Positions 25,616 through 35,485 of a stretch of DNA of 64,000 nucleotides are shown here, piece after piece (the first letter of the stretch is position 1; every line of letters begins with the position of its first letter). A program made the translations under genes and the position numbers. Below the pieces are notes generated by a model. That model did not search any database, was not told where the DNA came from, and was given only the letters and a program-made list of their open reading frames with translations. Origin of the DNA: Oceanicoccus sagamiensis (GTDB lineage Bacteria; Pseudomonadota; Gammaproteobacteria; Pseudomonadales; Dasaniaceae); contig NZ_CP019343.1 of NCBI RefSeq assembly GCF_002117105.1, forward strand, positions 3,968,001 through 4,032,000. The letters run 5' to 3'.

Positions 25616-27334
25616 TTATTCAGCAGTTTCCACGGCAAAGCCAAGCGCTGCCAGGCTCTCTTCAGCCACTAATAATATATCTTCGTTGACGGAACGGCTT
25701 GTTTCCAGTTCCGTTAAATAATACTCGAGACTAATCAGGGCATCGGCCAGTGTTTCCAGTAACTGGTGACGCTGCTCGCCCGGATTACGTTCGGCAATAT
25801 GATGCTCGACAAAATCGTGACAGCTTTTTAATACTGCCGCAGCACGGTTGTAATTAAGCATATGCAAGCCGCCACGCACGGTATTTAATGTTGTGGTCAC
25901 ATTGGAAATATGCGCGACATCAAAATTGGAATCGACATAGGAGGTAATCGCCCGTTTGGCCAGAGCAATACCCGATTGCGCTTCTTCAATCACCAGCTGC
26001 TCGGCTTGTGCCAACTGGCTACTGGCAATAATCTTTTTACGGGTAATCGCTGTGGCCTGATTGAGGTCTTCAACCGTTAACTCACGTCGGTCTAACCCGC
26101 CCAGGGCACTTTCAATATAGAGCAAGGTATCGGCAACGCTGATAAAGTCGGCACTGCCAACATCGCTAGCATCGGACTGCCAGGCACGCACGATCTCCAA
26201 CTGTTCAGTCAGCGTATCTTTAGGGCCCTGTAAATTCAGTACACTTAAAGTATCGGCCACTCGGGCAACGGTATCAATTAACAGTGACAGGTCTTCGCCA
26301 TCAATACTGTTGTTTTGTGAACCGATTTCCAACACATCCTTGGCATTGCGTAATTCTTCACTAAGTACTTTGATAACCGACTCAATGGTATCCAGACTGG
26401 GGCCATGCATAGAGGCGCGCTGTTTGGCGATATCATCATCACTGATAGCCAGGCTGGGCAATGAATAGGCCTGACGCATAGCGGACATGGCATCACTGCT
26501 ATAGCTGCTAAGCATAAGCATAAAGAGCAGGTCTTGTTTGAGCGATGCCGGAGGCGCTTGAGCCAGCCCCTCATCACCTTGACTAACCACCAAACGCATC
26601 AGCTTTTCAATATCGGCCAGGTTGCGTTTGCGGTTTAAGGTCATCTCCAGCTTGCCAGCCCCAAAGGCTTCCAGCACAGCACTGGCCAACTGCCAGATTT
26701 CTGCCTGACTATGATTGCCCAATAAGGCGACAAACCGGGCTACCGCTCGGGACATAAATAAATAATGAGGACTACTATCGGGCTCTTTAATCACCCCAAC
26801 CAGGCCGGTTTGGTACATATGGCGCAAACGGGGCGCGGTGGCCTTTAGTAAACGCAGGTCAGGTTCGCTGCCAGCGGCGGCCATTAGCCCCATGGTGGGG
26901 ATTTCACCCTGATAAAAATGTGACTCGGCCATTAACTCTGCGCGGCGGCTAACCCTTAACTCATTAACATAAGGGATCACCAGAATAGGCAGCTCAGACT
27001 GGCGGACAGAGATATATTCAATATAACGAGGCAACACAAATAAGGCATGGGTAAGCGCCTCAATCATGGTGTTAGTGGTTTTGCGCTCTTCATCCGCCAT
27101 CACCGAGACTAGCAAAGCCATTTCATCAGCCAGCAGCGCCGCACCGGGATACTCTAACAGGCGAAAAGTACCGCCAACTTGTACCAGACACTCGTGACAG
27201 GCGTTGATATGTCCCGAGTTACTCTGGTCAATGGTATAAGCCTCAAATTCATTGGCGGCCTGGCTGAGGGTGCTACCCAACTCTTCCTGAATAACCCGCA
27301 GGGAATTAAGGTTAATGCTGACGTCTAGAGACAC
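25616..27334 (-). CDS. FimL-like protein (degenerate Hpt domains of the ChpA type)
   Basis: This 572-residue soluble protein resembles the N-terminal part of the twitching-motility kinase ChpA/PilL and matches FimL in length. Two histidine-phosphotransfer-like helical segments are present, but their phospho-acceptor histidines are replaced. Leu is about residue 50 in CLVQVGG, and Asn about 484 in LNTVRGGLHML, where active Hpt domains read HxxKG. In Pseudomonas, FimL without these histidines scaffolds cAMP and type IV pilus control. The GTG start at 27334 has AAGGAG in front. No pilus genes are in the window. Confidence 0.78.
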   Translation of the reverse strand: MSLDVSINLNSLRVIQEELGSTLSQAANEFEAYTIDQSNSGHINACHECLVQVGGTFRLLEYPGAALLADEMALLVSVMADEERKTTNTMIEALTHALFVLPRYIEYISVRQSELPILVIPYVNELRVSRRAELMAESHFYQGEIPTMGLMAAAGSEPDLRLLKATAPRLRHMYQTGLVGVIKEPDSSPHYLFMSRAVARFVALLGNHSQAEIWQLASAVLEAFGAGKLEMTLNRKRNLADIEKLMRLVVSQGDEGLAQAPPASLKQDLLFMLMLSSYSSDAMSAMRQAYSLPSLAISDDDIAKQRASMHGPSLDTIESVIKVLSEELRNAKDVLEIGSQNNSIDGEDLSLLIDTVARVADTLSVLNLQGPKDTLTEQLEIVRAWQSDASDVGSADFISVADTLLYIESALGGLDRRELTVEDLNQATAITRKKIIASSQLAQAEQLVIEEAQSGIALAKRAITSYVDSNFDVAHISNVTTTLNTVRGGLHMLNYNRAAAVLKSCHDFVEHHIAERNPGEQRHQLLETLADALISLEYYLTELETSRSVNEDILLVAEESLAALGFAVETAE

Positions 27335-27635
27335 AGAGGCTCCTTTTTATTAGTAACGGTATACACAGCGTCGTTATTGGTGACACAAGTACTGCTCAGT
27401 ATAGTCTGTATTAGTCAGTTATCCCGACTTTTTAATAACATTAACAGGTACTTGCATCACATAATTAAAGGCAAATCCGGCTATAAAGCCTGGTTTATCG
27501 GCAGACTAAAACAAGAAATTAAGCATTTCCCGGTTTAATTGCGCCAAATTCCCTGCAATTTTGGAAAAACCTATTATATTCAATGGGTAATGTATTTTAT
27601 TCAACAGCCTAAAGCCCATTTTTAAGGAGTACCCC
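27335..27635. other. 301-base divergent intergenic region (FimL-like / nhaB)
   Basis: The region is AT-rich and holds no open frame of note. It must contain the promoters of both divergent genes, but I could not pick a convincing -35/-10 pair. A good ribosome site AAGGAG (27624-27629) precedes nhaB. Confidence 0.6.
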
Positions 27636-29137
27636 ATGGCTCAAACCATGTCTCAGGCCCTTGTCGCCAATTTTCTTGGCCAGGCCCCCCAATGGTATAA
27701 AAAGACGATTATCGCCTTTTTAGTCTTGAACCCGATTCTTTTATATACCCTAGGGCCCTTTATTACGGGCTGGCTTTTAATACTGGAATTTATCTTTACC
27801 CTGGCACTGGCACTCAAGTGCTACCCACTGCAGCCAGGCGGTTTATTGGCCATTGAGGCCATAGCCATTGGTATGGCGCCCCCGAGGCGGTTTACCATGA
27901 AGCCCACAATAACTTTGAAGTACTCCTGCTATTGATGTTTATGGTGGCGGGTATCTACTTTATGAAAAGCCTGCTGTTATTTCTCTTTACCAAAATACTA
28001 CTGGGCGTTAAATCCAAGAAATTGCTATCACTACTGTTCTCTCTGGTCGCGGCGGTATTAAGTGCCTTCCTCGACGCTTTAACAGTTACCGCGGTATTGA
28101 TTAGCGTCGGTACGGGCTTTTATGCGGTTTACCATAAAGTTGCCTCCGGCAAGAAGCTTGATAACCCTCACGACCACAGTGATGATGGCGGCGTAGTTGA
28201 GTTCCACCGAGAAGACCTGGAAAATTTCCGCAGCTTTTTGCGCAGCCTGCTTATGCACGGTGCGGTAGGTACTGCCCTGGGTGGCGTGTGTACGCTGGTA
28301 GGCGAACCACAAAATCTACTGATCGCAGAAAAAGCCGGCTGGGACTTTATTGAGTTTTTCTTAAGAATGGCTCCTATCACTATGCCGGTATTAGTCGCTG
28401 GCCTGTTTACCTGCCTAATGCTGGAAGTCACTAAAACTTTTGGCTACGGTGCAGAACTGCCGAAAGCGGTTAGGGAAGTATTGGAAGAATTTGCCAAACA
28501 GGAAGATGCCAAGCGCACCACTCGTGATCGCGCCGCTCTACTGATTCAGGCACTGGTTGCTCTATTTCTGGTCGTTGCACTGGCAACACACGTTGCTGCG
28601 GTAGGTATAGTCGGCCTGAGTATTATCGTCTTGCTCACCGCCTTTAACGGTATTATTGAAGAGCATCAACTGGGTCACGCCTTTGAAGAGGCCCTGCCCT
28701 TTACCGCATTACTGGTTGTGTTCTTTGCCATTGTTGCAGTGATTGAGCAGCAGCATCTGTTTAGCCCCGTTATCAATGCCGTATTGGAAATGGATAATGA
28801 TATTAGGCCGACCATGTTCTTTGTCGCCAACGGCGTATTATCGATGATCAGTGATAATGTATTTGTCGCAACGGTTTATATCAACGAAGCCAGAGCGGCT
28901 TTTGATGCCGGCACCATTACCCGTGCTGAGTTTGATACCATGGCTATTGCCATTAACACCGGTACCAATATCCCCAGTGTTGCCACACCCAATGGCCAGG
29001 CTGCTTTCTTATTCCTGTTAACCTCTGCCTTAGCCCCGCTCATCAGATTGTCCTACGGCAAGATGGTGGTAATGGCTTTGCCCTATACCTTTATTATGGG
29101 TGGCGTTGGTTTGGCTGCGGTTTATATCGTACTTTAA
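27636..29137 (+). pseudogene. nhaB: Na+/H+ antiporter NhaB, apparent -1 frameshift
   Basis: The first frame gives an NhaB N-terminus ([44 protein letters not shown]) and then leaves the family. The second frame carries [28 protein letters not shown]-type sequence (from the shifted frame) on to the C-terminus ending [13 protein letters not shown]. The switch is at the five-C run 27879-27883. One added C restores a 500-residue NhaB of near-normal length with all later motifs, including [13 protein letters not shown], intact. The rest of the gene shows no decay. A deletion error in the sequence is likeliest; recent mutation or -1 slippage are alternatives. Confidence 0.87.
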
Positions 29138-29149
29138 GCACTACGCTAT

Positions 29150-29180
29150 GTTGGCGTTAAGGCCCAGCTTTAACGCCAAC
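29150..29180. terminator. Stem-loop between convergent nhaB and dnaQ
   Basis: GTTGGCGTTAA (29150-29160) and TTAACGCCAAC (29170-29180) form an 11-base perfect stem with a nine-base loop, overlapping the last codons of dnaQ. No strong T-run follows on either strand, so termination may be modest. Confidence 0.5.
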
Positions 29181-29877
29181 GATTATTCCCATCACTCGCT
29201 TTATCAATCTCCTGCAAGCGCACTTCATGCGCCGCCAACTCTTCACTATCTGCGGTAATTATTTTTAAGGCTGGACGCCCTGCCGCCACACGCCTGATCG
29301 AGGTATCCGCAGCACCACCTTCCTGTGAATCTTCACCGGCCAGCAATAAATTGGTTTGACCGCCGGTCATAAACAGATAGACGTCAGCCAGTATCTCGGC
29401 ATCCAGTAATGCACCGTGTAAATCACGGGCAGAGTTATCGACCTCATAGCGTGAGCACAGCGCATCGAGACTATTACGCTGACCGGGATGTTTTTGCCGG
29501 GCCATAACCAGCGAGTCCACCACGGAGCAATAGTCTGCTACTTTGCCCGGACTTTTACTTTGCAGCAATTTAAACTCATGATCGATAAAACCCACATCAA
29601 AGGGTGCGTTATGAATGACTAATTCTGCGCCATCTATAAAGGCCACAAAGTCCTGCACAATCTGCTCAAACAGCGGCTTGTCCGCCAGGTACTCATTGGT
29701 AATGCCGTGGACTTCAATCGCCCCAGCCTCAACTTCACGCTCGGGATTAATATATTGATGGTAGTGTCGCCCGGTCAGTTTACGGTCGACTAACTCAACG
29801 CAGCCAATCTCAATAATCCGGTGCCCCTGCGAGGGCTCCAGACCGGTGGTTTCTGTATCAAGTACTACTTGTCTCAC
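29170..29877 (-). CDS. dnaQ: DNA polymerase III epsilon subunit (3'-5' proofreading exonuclease)
   Basis: This 235-residue proofreading subunit has exonuclease motifs DTETTG (residues 7-12), HNAPFDVGFIDHEF about 95 and HGALLDAEILADVY about 155, containing all metal-binding acidic residues and the catalytic His. The C-terminal tail beyond about 185 would bind the polymerase alpha subunit. GTG start at 29877 with CAGGAG upstream. It sits 15 bases after rnhA on the same strand; the E. coli genes are adjacent too but divergent. Confidence 0.96.
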   Translation of the reverse strand: MRQVVLDTETTGLEPSQGHRIIEIGCVELVDRKLTGRHYHQYINPEREVEAGAIEVHGITNEYLADKPLFEQIVQDFVAFIDGAELVIHNAPFDVGFIDHEFKLLQSKSPGKVADYCSVVDSLVMARQKHPGQRNSLDALCSRYEVDNSARDLHGALLDAEILADVYLFMTGGQTNLLLAGEDSQEGGAADTSIRRVAAGRPALKIITADSEELAAHEVRLQEIDKASDGNNRWR

Positions 29878-29892
29878 TGATATGCTCCTGAT

Positions 29893-30333
29893 TTACAGTT
29901 GATCGCAACCCTGGTTGGCCAACTGGTCGGCAATTTCATTTTCACGGTGGCCACTATGGCCCTTAACCCACTGCCAGCTGATCTTATGGCGAGCTACCTG
30001 CTCATCCAATGCCTGCCAGTACTCGACGTTTTTAACCGGCTTTTTAGCCGCGGTTTTCCACCCCTTGGCCTTCCAGCCTTTTAACCACTCAGTAATACCT
30101 TGTAAGACATATTTGGAATCGGTATAGAGTGTCACTTCACAGGGTTCTTTCAGGGCTTTTAAGCCCTCGATAGCTGCCTGTAATTCCATCTTATTATTGG
30201 TGGTATTTTGGGCGCCACCACAGAGACTCTTCTCAGTAGAGGGCTGACCTTTTAAACGGATTAATGCCCCCCATCCACCGGGGCCCGGGTTACCGCGACA
30301 GGCGCCGTCGGTAAAAATTTCAATCTGTTTCAA
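29893..30333 (-). CDS. rnhA: Ribonuclease HI
   Basis: This 146-residue enzyme degrades RNA in RNA-DNA hybrids. The catalytic acids are present in order: Asp9 in [16 protein letters not shown], Glu in [13 protein letters not shown], Asp in LYTDSKYV and Asp in NEIADQLAN. The basic handle region [18 protein letters not shown] is also present. The start is TTG at 30333 with GAGGATG before it. Neighbours dnaQ and the methyltransferase gene match the conserved gloB cluster. Confidence 0.97.
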   Translation of the reverse strand: MKQIEIFTDGACRGNPGPGGWGALIRLKGQPSTEKSLCGGAQNTTNNKMELQAAIEGLKALKEPCEVTLYTDSKYVLQGITEWLKGWKAKGWKTAAKKPVKNVEYWQALDEQVARHKISWQWVKGHSGHRENEIADQLANQGCDQL

Positions 30334-30358
30334 GCAACATCCTCTTTATGCGATCATT

Positions 30359-31141
30359 TTATGCTTTGTTCTTATTGACTGGCTTATGCGCAGCACTGTG
30401 AGTCACCCCAGGCTTTACTGGAGACAAACCGGCAAAGGGCTTAGCGGCTTTTTTCCAGGACGGCTTTATCGGTGTCATACCCGCCTCTTCTTTGATCGCC
30501 GAGATCATATAAAAATTACCTAGCGGCCATTGTTTTAACAACCGCTTTAGCATCAGCTTATCACTGCGCTCCAACACGGCGGGGTTATGATAACCGAAAT
30601 GACAGGACTGTGTTTCAAAACCCAACAGACTTAACCAATCTTTGATTCGGCGCGGGCTAATACTGTGATTCTGCCAGATAGAATGGGGCAATAAACGAGC
30701 AAACTGGCCATATAGCCCCAGCGGTGACCAGGGGTTAAAACCCAGAATAATGACATGGCCGTGAGGAATAACCACCCGCTGTATCTCGCGCAATAAGGCG
30801 TGGGGGGTGCTGACATATTCCTGCACATGATGCAGCAAGACAACATCCAGACTTTCACTGGCAAAAGGCAGCTGTTCAAAGTCGCAGCGGGCACTGCCAT
30901 TGCCCAGCGGGTGGCAAGGGTATTTATTCTGCACCCGACAGTGCTCAAAGAGTTGCACACGGGAATCCACGCTTAGCTGTAACAGGTGATAACCAAAGCT
31001 GCTAGCCAGGGCTTCATCAATATGCTCACGTTGTCGTTGCAGCATCAGCTGGCCCGCCTCGCCATCAAACCAGCTTTCCAGCAGCGGTAATAACTGCTCG
31101 GTATCAGGCTGCCTTTTAAAACGGTTTAAAAAATCCTTCAC
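30359..31141 (-). CDS. SAM-dependent methyltransferase (YafS-like) of the gloB-rnhA cluster
   Basis: This 260-residue class I methyltransferase-like protein has FEQLPFASESLDVVLLHHVQEY (post-motif II) about 88, then LREIQRVVIPHGHVIILGFNPWSPLG about 120, as in type 11 methyltransferases. The glycine-rich motif I is poorly conserved, so activity is not certain. A basic, proline-rich C-terminal tail (about 225-260) is unusual. The position between gloB (divergent) and rnhA equals that of E. coli yafS, whose function is unknown. The start is GTG at 31141, close to its ribosome site. Confidence 0.78.
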   Translation of the reverse strand: MKDFLNRFKRQPDTEQLLPLLESWFDGEAGQLMLQRQREHIDEALASSFGYHLLQLSVDSRVQLFEHCRVQNKYPCHPLGNGSARCDFEQLPFASESLDVVLLHHVQEYVSTPHALLREIQRVVIPHGHVIILGFNPWSPLGLYGQFARLLPHSIWQNHSISPRRIKDWLSLLGFETQSCHFGYHNPAVLERSDKLMLKRLLKQWPLGNFYMISAIKEEAGMTPIKPSWKKAAKPFAGLSPVKPGVTHSAAHKPVNKNKA

Positions 31142-31264
31142 TTCCTACCCCGGAATCATTAAAAGTTTAACGAGCTGCGCAAAGCGGCTTTTATCTTAAC
31201 TGAAAATAGTTATTTATCCAGACTTAGGGCACACTTAGCAGTAACGAAAAAAGAGACGCTAATA

Positions 31265-32044
31265 ATGATCCTTGTAAAACCTATTCCAGCCTTTGACGAT
31301 AATTATATCTGGTGCCTCTATGACGATGTCAGCCATCAAGCCGCCGTCGTTGACCCCGGCGATGCCAAGGTCGTTATTGCCGCATTGGAGGCAATGAATC
31401 TTGAGCTGGCCGCCCTATTGATTACCCACCACCATTTTGACCATACCGGCGGTATTAATACGTTATTAGCTCTGGGGGATATACCCGTTTACGGCCCCCA
31501 CAGTGAGAATATTCCACAAATAACGCAACGGCTTAGTCACGGTGAAACGCTCTCACTATTGGGGCTTGAATTTACCACGCTGGAAATTCCCGGCCATACC
31601 CTTGACCATATTGCCCTTTATTCTGAGCAGGCCGAAGGCGGCCCCATCCTGTTTTGTGGTGACACCTTATTTGCTGGTGGCTGTGGACGTGTCTTTGAGG
31701 GCAACCCCGGCATGATGCTGGCGTCGCTCAATAAACTGGCGGCACTACCCGCCAACACCCGAGTCTACTGTGCCCATGAATATACCCTGGCTAATCTGGC
31801 CTTTGCCAAAGCAGTAGAGCCCGGCAACCCGGCATTGCTGGCCCGCATCACCAGCGATAGCCAGCTAAGACAGCAAAATAGACCGACACTGCCTTCTACC
31901 GTTGCTATGGAATTGGCTACCAACCCTTTTCTGCGCTGCGACCAGCCCGAAGTTGCTGCCAGTGCTGCACAGCAGAGTGAACAAGCCTGCACGGACACAA
32001 CGGCTGTTTTTGCCGCTATTCGCGGCTGGAAGGATAATTTCTAG
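31265..32044 (+). CDS. gloB: Hydroxyacylglutathione hydrolase (glyoxalase II)
   Basis: GloB hydrolyses S-lactoylglutathione in methylglyoxal detoxification. The 259-residue metallo-beta-lactamase-fold protein has the dinuclear metal motif THHHFDHTGG about residue 53, the later His in IPGHTLDHIAL, Asp in FCGDTLFAGGCGRVFEG and His in YCAHEYTLANL. The C-terminal helical domain with NPFLRCDQPEV is specific for glyoxalase II. It is divergent from the methyltransferase gene, with 123 bases between. Confidence 0.96.
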   Translation: MILVKPIPAFDDNYIWCLYDDVSHQAAVVDPGDAKVVIAALEAMNLELAALLITHHHFDHTGGINTLLALGDIPVYGPHSENIPQITQRLSHGETLSLLGLEFTTLEIPGHTLDHIALYSEQAEGGPILFCGDTLFAGGCGRVFEGNPGMMLASLNKLAALPANTRVYCAHEYTLANLAFAKAVEPGNPALLARITSDSQLRQQNRPTLPSTVAMELATNPFLRCDQPEVAASAAQQSEQACTDTTAVFAAIRGWKDNF

Positions 32045-32126
32045 CACCAGACCGGCAGATATTGACCCGGTAGAAATGCACCCATAGAATAGCGCCTCGC
32101 TGTATTAACAAGACCTAATAAAATTA

Positions 32127-33797
32127 ATGAATACAAGTATTATCAACAATTTAAAAGATATTATTAAAGTAATATCTATGGTATTGCTGACGGCTTGCCA
32201 AAGCCTCCAACCTGAGCCAGCCACGCCAACGCCCCCCGAAGCGATAGTGATTGACCACGAAACGGCCAGCGAACTGATCGACCAGAACCCCTGGGAGTAT
32301 TTTACCGATTACGGCTCACCTTATACCTGCCTGTACAGCGAAACAGAATCCAGTGCCAATGAACCGCTTTGGGCAACACCGCCCACCGTCTGGACACGTA
32401 TCAGACTGGGTTTTCAAATGGATTACGCTATCCAGCAAAAGCGATTGGACGCAGAATTTAACTGGTACCAGCGCAACCCCGCTTATATGGCCAGAGTTAG
32501 CGAGCGTTCAAGACGCTATATTTACCATGTGACTGAGCGACTGGAGCAAGAGGGCCTGCCACTGGAACTGGCCCTGCTCCCTATTGTAGAAAGCGCCTAT
32601 GATCCCTTTGCCTACTCCCATGGCCGCGCTTCCGGTATGTGGCAGTTTATCCCCGGCACCGGCAAGATGTTCAAGCTGGAGCAAACCTGGTGGTACGACG
32701 GGCGCAGGGATATTATCGATTCCACCGAAGCCGCCATCCAATATCTGGATAAGCTCAATAAGTATTATGAGGGTGACTGGCTATTAGCTCTGGCCGCTTA
32801 TAATGCCGGACAAGGCAATGTGAATAAGGCCATCCGTAAAAACAAAAAGCGCGGCAAAGCCACTGATTTCTGGTCTTTGGACCTGCCCCGAGAAACCCGC
32901 AGCTATGTGCCCAAATTACTGGCACTGGCAAAACTGGTCGACAATCCCCAGCGCTATGGCTGTACCCTATTCCCTGTGCCCAATAGCCCTTACTTTGCCC
33001 AAGTAGACACTCAGTCCCAAATCGATCTGGCCCAGGCAGCCACTATGGCCGGTATCGATATCAATGAATTGTACCGACTTAACCCTGGCTTTAATCGCTG
33101 GGCCACCTCACCCAAGGGGCCCCACCGCTTATTAGTCCCCATGGCAAACGCCAAGCTATTCCAACAGCAAATTGCCCAGCTTCCCCCTGAGCAAAGACTG
33201 CATTGGCAGCGTTATACGGTAAAAAACGGTGACTCCTTGTTATTACTCGCCAAGCGCTTCAATACCGGTGTCGATACAATTAAGTCGATTAATAACATCC
33301 ACGGCAATATGATACGTGCCGGTCAGTCGCTGATGATTCCGACAGCGTCAAAGGATGGCAAACACTACGCCCTCAGTGCCGAGCAGCGGCTTGCCACGAT
33401 TCATAAAAAACGCACCGGCGGCAGTAATAGCCAGCAAATTTTTCATACGGTGAAAAACGGCGACAGCTTATGGACCATCGCCCGCCGCTATGATGTGACG
33501 GTAAAAAAACTGGCCCACTGGAACGGTATCGCCCCCAGAGATATGCTTAAACCCGGTCAGAAATTAAGTCTATGGATTAAAAAGCCAGTTAAAGCTCAGG
33601 CCTCGGGCCAGCGGGATGCCATTGTCAGAAAGGTGGGTTATAAGGTTCGCAATGGCGATTCACTGGCTCGTATTGCCAATAAATTTAATGTCAGGGTGAA
33701 TGATATTGTGAAATGGAATGCGGTTAACCCAAAAAAATACCTGCAACCAGGCCAACGGCTGACGCTTTATGTTGATGTCACCAACGGCGTCAATTAA
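32127..33797 (+). CDS. mltD: Membrane-bound lytic murein transglycosylase D with LysM repeats
   Basis: This 556-residue lipoprotein has the lipobox LLTAC with Cys24, so it is exported by Sec and anchored in the outer membrane. The soluble-lytic-transglycosylase domain is about 150-290, with the catalytic Glu in PIVESAYDP and the motif GMWQFIPGTGK plus ALAAYNAGQGNV. Three LysM peptidoglycan-binding repeats follow (about 365, 440 and 510), each starting YxVxxGDSL or HTVKNGDSL. It cuts glycan strands during wall growth. The 3' end overlaps the convergent HDOD gene by four bases. Confidence 0.94.
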   Translation: MNTSIINNLKDIIKVISMVLLTACQSLQPEPATPTPPEAIVIDHETASELIDQNPWEYFTDYGSPYTCLYSETESSANEPLWATPPTVWTRIRLGFQMDYAIQQKRLDAEFNWYQRNPAYMARVSERSRRYIYHVTERLEQEGLPLELALLPIVESAYDPFAYSHGRASGMWQFIPGTGKMFKLEQTWWYDGRRDIIDSTEAAIQYLDKLNKYYEGDWLLALAAYNAGQGNVNKAIRKNKKRGKATDFWSLDLPRETRSYVPKLLALAKLVDNPQRYGCTLFPVPNSPYFAQVDTQSQIDLAQAATMAGIDINELYRLNPGFNRWATSPKGPHRLLVPMANAKLFQQQIAQLPPEQRLHWQRYTVKNGDSLLLLAKRFNTGVDTIKSINNIHGNMIRAGQSLMIPTASKDGKHYALSAEQRLATIHKKRTGGSNSQQIFHTVKNGDSLWTIARRYDVTVKKLAHWNGIAPRDMLKPGQKLSLWIKKPVKAQASGQRDAIVRKVGYKVRNGDSLARIANKFNVRVNDIVKWNAVNPKKYLQPGQRLTLYVDVTNGVN

Positions 33798-35260
33798 CGA
33801 CGCCGCTGCCTCGCCTTCTCCGCTAACATCGACAGGCTCATACTGGTCTGCTGACTAAAGTGCTCAAAGCTTTCATGCTGCTCGGCACTGATTGCCTGGG
33901 GCTTTTTTAGGCCTCTATCGGCAACGATCAAACCAATGGGCCGCGAACCGGCATAGACTGAGGATACCAGGCAATTATCGGTATCAATTAAGCGCTCTAT
34001 CTTTTTATTGATTAAATGTCGCAGGTTACTCGTCACATCCCGGCGCAACCACACGTTCACCCGGCTATGCAGGCACTGGGCAAATAGATTGTCCTGCTCG
34101 GCCTTAATCGGGAATTGCATATCTGCACGCCAGTCATCGGTATTATCACCCAGCACATATTTAGCCTGCATACTGGTGACTTTGGGGTCGATCAGGCACA
34201 GGCAAACCCGCTCCAGCCCAATGCCACGATGGATACCCTCGACCACCATTTGGAATAAGGTATTGACGTCGACCTGCTGCTCCACCAACACGCCCATTTC
34301 CCGCAAAATATCCAGCTGTAGCTGCGGATCGGCCTTGAGCACTTTGGCCTCGGGCTTGACTTCCTGCTCGGTGGAACTGGGAATAAGGTGGCAGATTTTA
34401 TTGGCACCGTAAGTCACGGCAACACTGGCGGCCTTCTCCGCCCCCTGCTCAATCATATTGCGCACATCTTCCAGCCCCAGACCTGAGAACAGCGAAGCCT
34501 TGACCAGCACATCGCGAAACTCCTGGGAATCCCAGCCTTTTTCTGTGGCCAGGCTGATCTCTTCGCCAAGTAATACCGCTTCTGTCGCCTGACTGGGGTG
34601 CCCCCCTGGCGAGAGAGCTTCCTGCAAGCGACTGCCCAGCTGCCACTCACGGGCAAGGGCAATAGTAATCTCTTTCATACTGGTGCCGAGCATTTCACTC
34701 TCTAGTTCCGCATCACCGGCACTATCTGCATCCAGCGAAGCATCGAGCCGGTCAACCGCATCACCGCGGCAACTCCAAAAAGCCATATCACCCACATGCA
34801 ATAACAAGGCGGTAATAAATACTTCCTCTTCTTTCTCATTGCCACCGGCCTTGGTTAATAGATTTTCCGCTTGAACCGCCGTATGAAAACCCCGCGCCAT
34901 CCACTGCAACATCCGCTCTTTAGCATGTTGCTTTAACAGCGAATCCACCATCATCACGGATAGGGAAATAGCTTTAATGCCTTGAAAGCCCAGCTGCACC
35001 ACCGCACGGCTAATGGTAGTGATCTGGTTATCGGCATTGGGATTGTTATAGGCACTATTGGCAATACGCAGAACTTTTGTGGTTAAAGCGCTGTCTTTAA
35101 GAATAATCTCTGAGAGCTGACTGGCCGAACTCTCGCTATTTTGGGTGACGGCATTTAACTCCTGCATCACCCCGGATAATACGGGTAGCTGCACAGAGCT
35201 TAACTGCTTGATCCACTTCTCCGTGGATGGGTTGATACTGTCTGAATTTTGATCAGTCAT
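33794..35260 (-). CDS. HDOD-domain signalling protein with C-terminal GAF-like domain
   Basis: This 488-residue cytoplasmic protein begins with an HDOD domain (about 15-220). LPVLSGVMQELNAV, SALTTKVLRIANSAYNN and ISRAVVQLGFQGIKAISLS are typical, without the metal-binding HD pair of true phosphodiesterases. The part from about 320 (LREMGVLVEQQVDVNTLFQMVVEGIHRGIGLERVCLCL) is GAF-like, suggesting a ligand or partner sensor. HDOD proteins usually regulate motility, biofilm or stress signalling. No partner kinase or regulator lies nearby. AAGGA lies upstream of the ATG. Confidence 0.85.
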   Translation of the reverse strand: MTDQNSDSINPSTEKWIKQLSSVQLPVLSGVMQELNAVTQNSESSASQLSEIILKDSALTTKVLRIANSAYNNPNADNQITTISRAVVQLGFQGIKAISLSVMMVDSLLKQHAKERMLQWMARGFHTAVQAENLLTKAGGNEKEEEVFITALLLHVGDMAFWSCRGDAVDRLDASLDADSAGDAELESEMLGTSMKEITIALAREWQLGSRLQEALSPGGHPSQATEAVLLGEEISLATEKGWDSQEFRDVLVKASLFSGLGLEDVRNMIEQGAEKAASVAVTYGANKICHLIPSSTEQEVKPEAKVLKADPQLQLDILREMGVLVEQQVDVNTLFQMVVEGIHRGIGLERVCLCLIDPKVTSMQAKYVLGDNTDDWRADMQFPIKAEQDNLFAQCLHSRVNVWLRRDVTSNLRHLINKKIERLIDTDNCLVSSVYAGSRPIGLIVADRGLKKPQAISAEQHESFEHFSQQTSMSLSMLAEKARQRRR

Positions 35261-35281
35261 TGCGGTTTTAAATCCTTAAAC

Positions 35282-35297
35282 CTATGGTATTCCATAG
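35282..35297. promoter_or_regulatory. Short inverted repeat upstream of the HDOD gene
   Basis: CTATGG-TATT-CCATAG is a perfect 6-base inverted repeat 22 bases before the HDOD start, in the 225-base divergent gap to yejA. It could be an operator; evidence is weak. Confidence 0.25.
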
Positions 35298-35485
35298 TTA
35301 ACTTGGGGGTTAAATCATTAATTAATAATGGTAATTAAGTTTCCTTTCAACAGTATAGACGCAAGTCTTCCATCCGACAGTACTTCTTGGTAACGTGTGA
35401 GCCAAAATACGTTGCTAAAACAATTATTTAGGCGTGCGAGTTGACTAGAAACCGCATAGCCGAGCACACAGGCCACGATAATCTT

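Noticed and set aside
32127-33797. Three LysM segments considered as a DNA tandem repeat
   Set aside because: They are divergent protein repeats of MltD, with no repeated DNA unit.
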